Source: VBCK01 sp035511515
Lineage (GTDB): Bacteria > Pseudomonadota > Gammaproteobacteria > Burkholderiales > Burkholderiaceae_F
Assembly: GCA_035511515.1 (NCBI GenBank)
Contig: DATKFG010000138.1
Coordinates: 1 to 16,350, forward strand
Reading direction: 5' to 3'
DNA length: 16,350 bases
Shown here: positions 9,521 through 16,350 of the stretch, one piece after another
How the letters are laid out: every line of letters starts with the position of its first letter
Numbering within the stretch: position 1 is the stretch's first letter
The notes under the pieces: generated by a model
Told to the model about the DNA's origin: nothing
The model's database searches: none
The model's input: only the letters and a program-made list of their open reading frames with translations
Made by a program: the position numbers and the translations under genes

Positions 9521-11503
9521 CTATTCGCCGAGCAGGCGTGCTTCGGCCAGCTCGATCGCTTCGGAGGTGCCGCGCAGCACCACCACGTCGCCCGGTTCCA
9601 GCACCAGCGTGTCGCTCGGATCGTCGCCCCGGATCCCGCGCCGCCTCAAGGAGCGGACCTCGGCGCCGATGGCGCCCAGGCCCAGCGACTCCAGGTCCCG
9701 GCCGATCGCCGCGGAACCGGCTTCGATCCGCACCGAGTGCAGCCGCACGTGCTGCGCCTCGTCGATCGTGTCCTGCAGATCGTCGGCGCCGTGAAAGTAG
9801 CCGCGCAGCAAGCGGTAACGGGTGTTGCGCGCGTCGCGCACCTGCTGCACCACCCGCGCCAGCGGCACGCCGAGCAGCACCAGCGCATGGGAGCCGAGCA
9901 TCAGGCTGCCTTCGAACACCTCCGGCACCACTTCGGTCGCGCCGGCGCGCAGCAGCCGCTCCAGGTCGGAATCGTCCTGCGTCCTGACGATGATGGGCAG
10001 TTGCGGGCGCAACTCGTGCGCAAAATGGACCACGCGCAGCGCCGAATGGACATTGTTGTAACTGACCACCAGCGCAGCGGCGCGCGATACGCCGGCCGCG
10101 GCCAGCGTTTCGCGTCGCGCCGCATCGCCATAGACGACCGAGCTGCCGGCGGCGGCCGCTTCGCGCACGCGGTCCGGATCCAGGTCGAGCGCCACGTAGG
10201 CGATGCCCTCCTGCTCCAGCATCTGCGCCAGATGCTGGCCGCTGCGTCCGAAGCCGCATATCACCACGTGCCGCTCGTTGGCCATCGAGCGCGCCGCGAT
10301 CCGGTGCAGTCGCAGTGCCTGCTGGGTCCATTCGGAGCCGGCCAGGCGCAGCGCGATTCGGTCGCTGTACTGGACCAGAAGCGGCGTAGCCAGCATCGAC
10401 ACCACCATCGCCGCCAATACGACCTGCATCCATGCGGGTGGAAGCAGGTGCAGCTTTCCGGCCTGGTTCAGGATCACGAACGCGAACTCGCCGGCCGTGG
10501 CCAGCGGCACGGCGACCTTGATCGCCGTGCCTGCGGTGGCGCCGCGCCGGCGCACCAGCAGCGTGACCAGCCCGAACTTCAATCCGACCGGAATGACCAG
10601 CGCGGCCAGCACCCAGCCGAACTGCGCGACCAGCACGCGCAGGTCCAGCAGCATGCCGATCGTCACGAAGAAAAGACCCAGCAGCACGTCGCGAAACGGC
10701 TTGATGTCCTCCTCGACCTGGTGTCGGAACTCGGTCTCCGAAATCAGCATCCCGGCGATGAAGGAACCCAGCGCCATCGACAACCCGGCCCGCGATGTGA
10801 GCCATGCCAGCCCGAGCGTGATCAGCAGCAGGTTCAGCATGAAAAGCTCGGCCGAGCGCAGGCGTGCCACCGCGGTGAGCCATCGGCGCAACAGCCACTG
10901 GCCGCCCGCCAGCAGCAACGCGAGCAGCACGATCGCCTTGGCGCTCGCCCACGCCAGCTGCACCGCCAGGTCGCTGGCCGGGTTGGCCAGCGCCGGCAGG
11001 ATCACCAGCAGAGGAACGACGGCCAGGTCCTGGAACAGCAGCACGCCGACCACCAGGCGGCCGTGGTCGCTGTCCAGCTCCAGCCGCTCGGCCAGCAGCT
11101 TGAGCACGATCGCGGTCGACGACATCGCCAGCGCGGCGCCCAGCGCAAACGCACCGGCGCTGCCGATGCCGATGCGAGGGCCGATCAGCGCGGCCACGGC
11201 CAGCGGCGCCGCCAGCGTGATCAGCACCTGCGGCAAGCCGATGCCGAGCACCACGGACCGCATGCTGCGCAGGCGCGGCAGCGAGAATTCGATCCCGATC
11301 GAAAACATCAGGAACACGATGCCGAACTCGGCGAGCTGGTAGGTCTCGCTGCTGTCGGGCGTCAGCGCCAACGCATGCGGCCCGACCGCGATTCCGACCA
11401 GCAGGTAGCCGATCACCGGCGGCAGGTTCAGCGCGCGCAACGCAGCCACCGCCAGAACGGAAGCGGCCAGCAGCAGCAACGTCAACTGCAATGCGGAGGG
11501 CAT
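9521..11503 (-). CDS. CPA2-family monovalent cation:proton antiporter (KefB/KefC-like)
   Basis: This predicted inner-membrane antiporter exchanges K+ (or Na+) for protons, with a cytoplasmic regulatory tail. Of its 660 residues, about 1-385 form the multi-helix Na+/H+ exchanger domain, including the Q158-D159 pair in LLFQDLAVVP that is typical of Kef proteins. An RCK-N (TrkA-N) Rossmann domain begins near 411 with the nucleotide-binding CGFGRSGQH (416-424) and D440. An RCK-C domain covers about 575-658. The architecture matches KefB/KefC/YbaL-type proteins; the glutathione-adduct gating of E. coli KefC cannot be assumed. The ATG at 11503 has only a distant AGGA (11 nt). It diverges from the kdsD operon, an arrangement I recall from other Burkholderiales. 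Confidence 0.92.
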   Translation of the reverse strand: MPSALQLTLLLLAASVLAVAALRALNLPPVIGYLLVGIAVGPHALALTPDSSETYQLAEFGIVFLMFSIGIEFSLPRLRSMRSVVLGIGLPQVLITLAAPLAVAALIGPRIGIGSAGAFALGAALAMSSTAIVLKLLAERLELDSDHGRLVVGVLLFQDLAVVPLLVILPALANPASDLAVQLAWASAKAIVLLALLLAGGQWLLRRWLTAVARLRSAELFMLNLLLITLGLAWLTSRAGLSMALGSFIAGMLISETEFRHQVEEDIKPFRDVLLGLFFVTIGMLLDLRVLVAQFGWVLAALVIPVGLKFGLVTLLVRRRGATAGTAIKVAVPLATAGEFAFVILNQAGKLHLLPPAWMQVVLAAMVVSMLATPLLVQYSDRIALRLAGSEWTQQALRLHRIAARSMANERHVVICGFGRSGQHLAQMLEQEGIAYVALDLDPDRVREAAAAGSSVVYGDAARRETLAAAGVSRAAALVVSYNNVHSALRVVHFAHELRPQLPIIVRTQDDSDLERLLRAGATEVVPEVFEGSLMLGSHALVLLGVPLARVVQQVRDARNTRYRLLRGYFHGADDLQDTIDEAQHVRLHSVRIEAGSAAIGRDLESLGLGAIGAEVRSLRRRGIRGDDPSDTLVLEPGDVVVLRGTSEAIELAEARLLGE

Positions 11504-11629
11504 CGCGCAGCAAGTCCTGTGCCAGCGGACAGGCCGCAGAGTATCATCGGCCGAAGGCCCGTCGCAGCCGCAACCCGCGCAAGGCGGGCGCCCGTGGAGG
11601 GGCGATGGGCCGGAATCGGTGGAGATCGC
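11504..11629. promoter_or_regulatory. Divergent region with candidate promoter for the kdsD-lpt-rpoN operon
   Basis: This 126-nt space lies between the divergent antiporter gene and kdsD. On the plus strand GTGCCA (11519-11524), a 17-nt spacer and TATCAT (11542-11547) make a reasonable sigma-70 promoter, matching 4/6 and 5/6 of consensus. Transcription would begin near 11554 and leave a GC-rich leader of about 75 nt. Within the leader GGAGGGG precedes an ATG at 11605 that is out of frame with kdsD. Confidence 0.45.
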
Positions 11630-12643
11630 TTGGATCGGGTCGAATCAGTGAAGGCAGCCGATGTTGCGCCGCAGTCGCGATCCTCCGCGCTGGCGCTGGC
11701 GCGCGACGTGCTGATCACCGAATCGCAGGCGGTGGCGGCGCTGGCCGACCGGCTGGATGCGCGCTTCCTGAGAGCCGTGGACCTGGTGCTGAGCTGCCGC
11801 GGCCGCGTGGTCGTCAGCGGCGTTGGCAAGAGCGGCCACATCGCCCGCAAGATCGCCGCCACGCTCGCCTCCACCGGTACCCCGGCGCTGTTCGTGCATG
11901 CGGCCGAGGCGGCCCACGGCGACCTGGGCATGGTGACCGGGCGCGACGTGTTCATCGCGATGTCGTATTCGGGCGAGACCGACGAGTTGCTGACAATCGT
12001 TCCGATCCTGAAGCGGGGCGGCACGCCGCTGATCGCGATCACCGGCCACGATGCTTCGTCGCTTGCCGAAACGGCCGACGTGTACCTGGATTGCCGGGTC
12101 GAACGCGAGGCCTGCCCGCTGAACCTGGCGCCGACCTCGTCGACCGCGGCGATGATGGCGCTGGGCGACGCGCTGGCAGTGGCCTGCCTGGATGCGCGCG
12201 GCTTCGGGCCCGACGACTTCGCGCGCTCCCACCCGGGAGGGGCGCTCGGGCGGCGGCTGCTCACGCGCGTGTCGGACGTGATGCACGCGGGCGAGGCGAT
12301 CCCTGTGGTGGCCGCCAGCGCCACCGTGATGGACGCCCTGCGCGAGATCTCCGACAAGCGGCTGGGAATGACCGCCATACGCAACGAGGACGGCACGCTG
12401 GGCGGCATCTTCACCGATGGCGACCTGCGCCGGCTGCTCGAGCGCGGCGGCGATGCGCGCGCAACGCGCGTGCGCGACGTGATGACCGCCAAGCCGCTGA
12501 CGATCGGGCCGCATGCGCTGGCCGTCGAGGCCGCGCGGCTGCTGGATAGCGGCCGCAAGAACCAGCTGCTGGTGGTCGACGACGAGGGCCGGCTGGTGGG
12601 CGCGCTGCATATGCACGACCTGATGGCGGCGCGGGTGATCTAG
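11630..12643 (+). CDS. kdsD: Arabinose-5-phosphate isomerase (KdsD/KpsF family)
   Basis: KdsD converts ribulose-5-phosphate to arabinose-5-phosphate, the first committed step of Kdo synthesis for LPS, in the cytoplasm. The product (337 residues from TTG 11630; E. coli KdsD is 328) has an N-terminal SIS domain with GVGKSGHIARK from G64, the stretch HAAEAAHGDLGMVT, MSYSGET, and CPLNLAPTSSTAAMMALGDA. HPGGALGRRLL leads into two C-terminal CBS domains, the second ending GALHMHDLMAARVI. The start is uncertain. TTG 11630 has GGTGGAG 5 nt upstream, while GTG 11648 would give 331 residues but lacks a visible Shine-Dalgarno sequence. No in-frame ATG lies near. It is the first gene of the LPS operon and ends one base before the kdsC ATG. 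Confidence 0.93.
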   Translation: MDRVESVKAADVAPQSRSSALALARDVLITESQAVAALADRLDARFLRAVDLVLSCRGRVVVSGVGKSGHIARKIAATLASTGTPALFVHAAEAAHGDLGMVTGRDVFIAMSYSGETDELLTIVPILKRGGTPLIAITGHDASSLAETADVYLDCRVEREACPLNLAPTSSTAAMMALGDALAVACLDARGFGPDDFARSHPGGALGRRLLTRVSDVMHAGEAIPVVAASATVMDALREISDKRLGMTAIRNEDGTLGGIFTDGDLRRLLERGGDARATRVRDVMTAKPLTIGPHALAVEAARLLDSGRKNQLLVVDDEGRLVGALHMHDLMAARVI

Positions 12644-13207
12644 ATGGTCGGTTCCGGGTCCGTGTCCATGCGCCGGCCATCGCGGCGGCCGGCGCAGGCG
12701 GCACTGCGCGCCGCGCGGGTGCAGCTGGTCATTCTGGATGTCGATGGCGTCCTGACGGACGGGCGGCTGTATTTCGGCGCCGGCGGCGAAGCGCTGAAGG
12801 TGTTCGACGTGCGCGACGGTCATGGCGTGCACCTGCTGCGCGAGGCCGGGCTGGGCGTGGCGCTGCTGTCGGGGCGCGCCTCGCCGATCGTTGCGCAGCG
12901 GGCCGGCGAGCTCGACATCGCGCCCGTTCTGCAGGGCGAGCGCGACAAGCTGGCCGGGCTGGACCGGCTGCTGGCGCAGACCGGCACCGCGGCGGCCGAC
13001 TGCGCCTACATGGGAGACGACCTGCCGGATCTGCCGGTGATGGCCAAGGTCGGATTCGCCGCGGCCGTGGCGGACGCGGTGCCCGAGGTACGGCGCGCGG
13101 CCCACTGGGTGGCCCGGGCCGATGGCGGGCGCGGGGCCGTGCGTGCGCTGGCGGAGTACGTACTGCGCTGCCGGCAACGGCATCCGGCGCGGACGAACGA
13201 TGCGTGA
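12644..13207 (+). CDS. kdsC: 3-deoxy-D-manno-octulosonate 8-phosphate phosphatase (KdsC)
   Basis: KdsC removes phosphate from Kdo-8-phosphate, giving free Kdo for LPS inner core synthesis. It is a cytoplasmic, Mg2+-dependent HAD-superfamily enzyme without a cap domain, acting as a tetramer in studied members. The product has 187 residues (E. coli 188). The nucleophile motif is LDVDGVLTDG with D32 and D34. VFDVRDGHGV follows, then LLSGRAS holding the motif II Ser and the Mg-binding MGDDLPDLPVM (D125, D126). The ATG at 12644 directly abuts the kdsD stop, so translation is probably coupled. An in-frame ATG at 12668 is an alternative that would trim eight N-terminal residues. Neither has a clear Shine-Dalgarno sequence. 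Its end overlaps lptC by 8 nt. Confidence 0.95.
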   Translation: MVGSGSVSMRRPSRRPAQAALRAARVQLVILDVDGVLTDGRLYFGAGGEALKVFDVRDGHGVHLLREAGLGVALLSGRASPIVAQRAGELDIAPVLQGERDKLAGLDRLLAQTGTAAADCAYMGDDLPDLPVMAKVGFAAAVADAVPEVRRAAHWVARADGGRGAVRALAEYVLRCRQRHPARTNDA

Positions 13208-13772
13208 TCGAATCGCCTCGTTGATCGCGATCGTGCTGCTGGCGCTGGTGACCGCGATCAGCTACTGGTATTCGCGCTCGCTGCAATCCGGCGCGAAGGC
13301 TCCGGAGCCGGCGCGTCCGAATGTCGATGCCGACGCCGACCAGATCACGCTGGTGCAGTTCGACGCGGTCGGCCGCGCCAAGTACAAACTGTTCGCCGAC
13401 CGGATGACGCATTTCGCGCAGACCGACGACATGGACCTGGTCAGACCGCGCCTGGTGAGCCTGCGGCCCGACGAGCCCCGGGTCGAGGCGGTGGCGCGTC
13501 TGGCGCACATGGAAAACGACGGCGAGCGGATCCGGCTGACCGGCGATGTGCTGTTGACCCGGGCCTCGCCCCCGGGAGCGCCGCCCTTGCGGGTCAGCAC
13601 CCAGATGCTGCTCGCGCTGCCGGACCGGGACCGCTATCTGACCGACCAGCCGGTGCTGGTCGACCGCGGCCCCGATTCGATCCGCGCGCGCGGAATGGAC
13701 CTGGACAACATCACACAGCGGGTCGAGTTCCTCGCCGACGTCGTCGACACGATCACCCCGAAACGAAAATGA
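13200..13772 (+). CDS. lptC: LPS export system protein LptC
   Basis: LptC is the bitopic inner-membrane protein that receives LPS from LptB2FG and passes it to LptA in the periplasm. The 190-residue product (E. coli 191) has one N-terminal membrane helix at about residues 6-24 and a periplasmic beta-jellyroll domain. The domain is recognisable from repeated strand patterns such as KYKLFADRMTHF, RIRLTGDVLLTR and DSIRARGMDLDN. I chose the ATG at 13200, which overlaps the kdsC stop by 8 nt and places the helix right at the N-terminus. An upstream in-frame start would run deep into kdsC. The family is poorly conserved, so identity rests on topology, size and position between kdsC and lptA. Confidence 0.92.
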   Translation: MRDRIASLIAIVLLALVTAISYWYSRSLQSGAKAPEPARPNVDADADQITLVQFDAVGRAKYKLFADRMTHFAQTDDMDLVRPRLVSLRPDEPRVEAVARLAHMENDGERIRLTGDVLLTRASPPGAPPLRVSTQMLLALPDRDRYLTDQPVLVDRGPDSIRARGMDLDNITQRVEFLADVVDTITPKRK

Positions 13773-14374
13773 ACCGCGCCGAGGCTGCCGCCTGGATCGG
13801 ATGGGCGCTGGCCGTGTGCCTGGCGCCGCCTTCGGCGCAGGCCGAGCGCGCCGACAAGCAGCAGCCCACTTTGATCGTGGCCGACCACCAGACGGTGGAT
13901 GATTTGAAACAGGTGTCGATCTTCACGGGGCACGTCGTGCTGACCAAGGGCACGATCCGGGTCACCGGCGAGCGGATGGAGTACCGCGAGGACCCGGAGG
14001 GCTACCAGTATGCGATCGTGACCGTTCCGGCCGAGACCCTGGCAACCTTCCACCAGCGGCGCGACCCGACCCGGCCGGGCGTGGAAGAGACCATCGACGG
14101 CGTGGCCGAACGGATCGAATACGACAACCGCGCCGACACGGTGAAGCTGTTCACGCGCGCGGTGGTGCGGCGCTTCGAAAACGGCGCGCTGCGCGACGAG
14201 TTCACCGGCGACCAGATCGTCTACGACGCGCGCAATTCCCACTACGACCTGACCAGCTCGGAGTCCAAGCCGGGCAGCCGGGTCACGGCGCGTATCGCTC
14301 CGCGCATCGCGGAATCCCCGTCCAAGGAAGAACCGCGCAAGCCGGCCGAGCCGGGCCGCGGCGTGCCGCAATGA
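13769..14374 (+). CDS. lptA: LPS transport periplasmic protein LptA
   Basis: LptA forms the periplasmic bridge that carries LPS from LptC to the outer-membrane LptDE complex. The product has 201 residues (E. coli 185). A signal peptide with a hydrophobic core is followed by a likely cleavage after A25 (motif AQA). The OstA-like domain covers about residues 33-165, with strand repeats VSIFTGHVVLTKGTIRVTGE and FTGDQIVYDARNSHYDL. The charged, Pro-rich tail (about 177-201) is longer than in E. coli. Its ATG overlaps the lptC stop in an ATGA junction and so does its own stop with lptB, so expression of the three lpt genes is probably translationally coupled. Confidence 0.94.
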   Translation: MNRAEAAAWIGWALAVCLAPPSAQAERADKQQPTLIVADHQTVDDLKQVSIFTGHVVLTKGTIRVTGERMEYREDPEGYQYAIVTVPAETLATFHQRRDPTRPGVEETIDGVAERIEYDNRADTVKLFTRAVVRRFENGALRDEFTGDQIVYDARNSHYDLTSSESKPGSRVTARIAPRIAESPSKEEPRKPAEPGRGVPQ

Positions 14375-15198
14375 ACGCTGCCCGGCCGTTGCCGCAGGCG
14401 CCCGAGCCGCGCGCGGACGGGTCGGACGGCGCGGTCGACGTCGCGGCGCAGGCGCTGCCGCGTGGTCTGGTCGTCGAGAGACTCGCCAAGCGCTACGGAG
14501 GGCGTCTGGTGGTCAAGGATGTGTCGTTGTCGGTCGAACCGGGCGCCGTGGTCGGACTGCTCGGCCCCAACGGTGCCGGCAAAACGACCTGCTTTTACAT
14601 GGTGGTCGGACTGGTCCCGCTGGATGAAGGCTCGATCCGCCTCGATGGCCGCTCGATCGCCCATCTGCCGATCCATCGGCGCGCCCGGCTCGGTCTTTCG
14701 TACCTGCCGCAGGAGGCCTCGGTGTTCCGACGGCTCACCGTCGAACAGAACGTGCGCGCCGTGCTTGAACTGCAGCGCGACGATGGCGACCGCCGGCTGA
14801 CCGAGGCGGCCATCCAGGAGCGGCTGGCTGAACTGTTGAGGGATCTTCAGATCGAGGAGATCCGCACCAACGCGGCGCTGAGCCTGTCGGGCGGTGAGCG
14901 CCGTCGCGTCGAGATCGCGCGCGCGCTGGCGGCCCGGCCGCGCTACGTGCTGCTGGACGAGCCATTCGCGGGGGTCGACCCGATCGCCGTCATCGAGATC
15001 CAGCGCATCGTCCGTTTCCTTAAGCAGCGCGGCATCGGCGTGCTGATCACCGACCACAACGTGCGCGAGACCCTCGGGATCTGCGATCACGCCTACATCA
15101 TCAACGAAGGCCAGGTGCTGGCCGAAGGCCGGCCTGAAGAGATCGTGGAAAACGAGTCGGTCCGACGCGTCTATCTGGGCGAACACTTCCGGATGTAG
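14371..15198 (+). CDS. lptB: LPS export ABC transporter ATP-binding protein LptB
   Basis: LptB is the cytoplasmic ATPase that, as a dimer with LptF and LptG, extracts LPS from the inner membrane and powers its transport. The product has 275 residues. Walker A GPNGAGKT is at 65-72, the Q-loop region is YLPQEASVFRRLTV, the signature LSGGERRRVEIARAL starts at 172, and Walker B with its glutamate is VLLDEPFAGVDP, followed by the switch His in LITDHNVRET. The core matches E. coli LptB (241 residues), but about 30 extra residues precede it, Ala/Pro-rich and probably disordered. The ATG at 14371 is in an ATGA overlap with lptA, and I see no better internal start before GLVVERLAKRYGG. lptF and lptG are not in the window. 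Confidence 0.96.
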   Translation: MNAARPLPQAPEPRADGSDGAVDVAAQALPRGLVVERLAKRYGGRLVVKDVSLSVEPGAVVGLLGPNGAGKTTCFYMVVGLVPLDEGSIRLDGRSIAHLPIHRRARLGLSYLPQEASVFRRLTVEQNVRAVLELQRDDGDRRLTEAAIQERLAELLRDLQIEEIRTNAALSLSGGERRRVEIARALAARPRYVLLDEPFAGVDPIAVIEIQRIVRFLKQRGIGVLITDHNVRETLGICDHAYIINEGQVLAEGRPEEIVENESVRRVYLGEHFRM

Positions 15199-15265
15199 CG
15201 ACGATGCTGCCCCTGGAAGTGTCGAGCCTGTGCGGCCGGCGCGATGCCCGAGCACCCGATTCACC
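15199..15265 (+). other. Short intergenic gap between lptB and rpoN
   Basis: These 67 nt hold no gene, no T-run terminator and no convincing Shine-Dalgarno sequence before the rpoN ATG. Read-through from lptB into rpoN seems likely. An ATG at 15244 is out of frame with rpoN. Confidence 0.5.

Positions 15266-16350
<1,085 letters not shown>

Noticed and set aside
9176..11629. Long plus-strand open frame upstream of and continuous with kdsD
   Set aside because: It is antisense to the antiporter and part of the BPSS1780-type gene and has low-complexity Gln/Arg-rich content. Only the part from about 11630 matches KdsD.

Overview
The window is about 16.3 kb of high-GC (hand counts mostly 65-70%), densely coding bacterial DNA. 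Gene content and order point to a betaproteobacterium, most likely of the order Burkholderiales. The reasons are a kdsD-kdsC-lptC-lptA-lptB-rpoN block with a CPA2-type K+/H+ antiporter gene divergent from it, a BPSS1780-type membrane protein (a family named after a Burkholderia pseudomallei locus), and betaproteobacterial-looking UvrA, AidB and RpoN sequences. This is recognition from memory and was not tested by a search.

Layout. (1) 1-121 is a short upstream region with a possible promoter and LexA-like site for uvrA. (2) 122-2992 is uvrA on the plus strand. (3) 2979-6720 is a minus-strand group read right to left: a GspG-like pseudopilin, a membrane-bound GGDEF/EAL cyclic-di-GMP enzyme starting 10 nt later, and a small DUF488 protein whose end overlaps the end of uvrA. 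(4) 6838-8550 is aidB, divergent from the pseudopilin across a 117-nt, locally AT-rich control region. (5) 8551-8669 is an intergenic space with strong inverted repeats and a G-rich run. (6) 8670-11503 holds two minus-strand membrane protein genes, a KefB/KefC-type antiporter and the BPSS1780-type protein. (7) 11504-11629 is a divergent control region. (8) From 11630 to the right edge is a tightly packed plus-strand operon: kdsD, kdsC, lptC, lptA, lptB and the 5' part of rpoN, which runs off the window.

How the genes work together. KdsD and KdsC carry out two steps of Kdo synthesis (isomerase and phosphatase), giving the sugar of the LPS inner core. LptC, LptA and LptB are the inner-membrane anchor, periplasmic bridge and cytoplasmic ATPase of the LPS export machine. 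Short overlaps (8 nt, then two ATGA junctions) suggest translational coupling. rpoN (sigma-54) follows after 67 nt. uvrA and aidB are DNA-damage genes. The pseudopilin plus GGDEF/EAL pair suggests a link between a pilus or secretion-like filament and cyclic-di-GMP, but its job cannot be read from sequence.

Most genes are conserved housekeeping genes. The observations most worth checking are a patch of about 290 bp inside rpoN with much lower GC3 than its surroundings, the orphan pseudopilin/cyclic-di-GMP gene pair with an atypical prepilin cleavage site, a candidate G-quadruplex with competing hairpins after aidB, and an out-of-frame ATG with the best ribosome-binding site upstream of kdsD. 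I found no RNA genes, CRISPR arrays, insertion sequences or phage genes.
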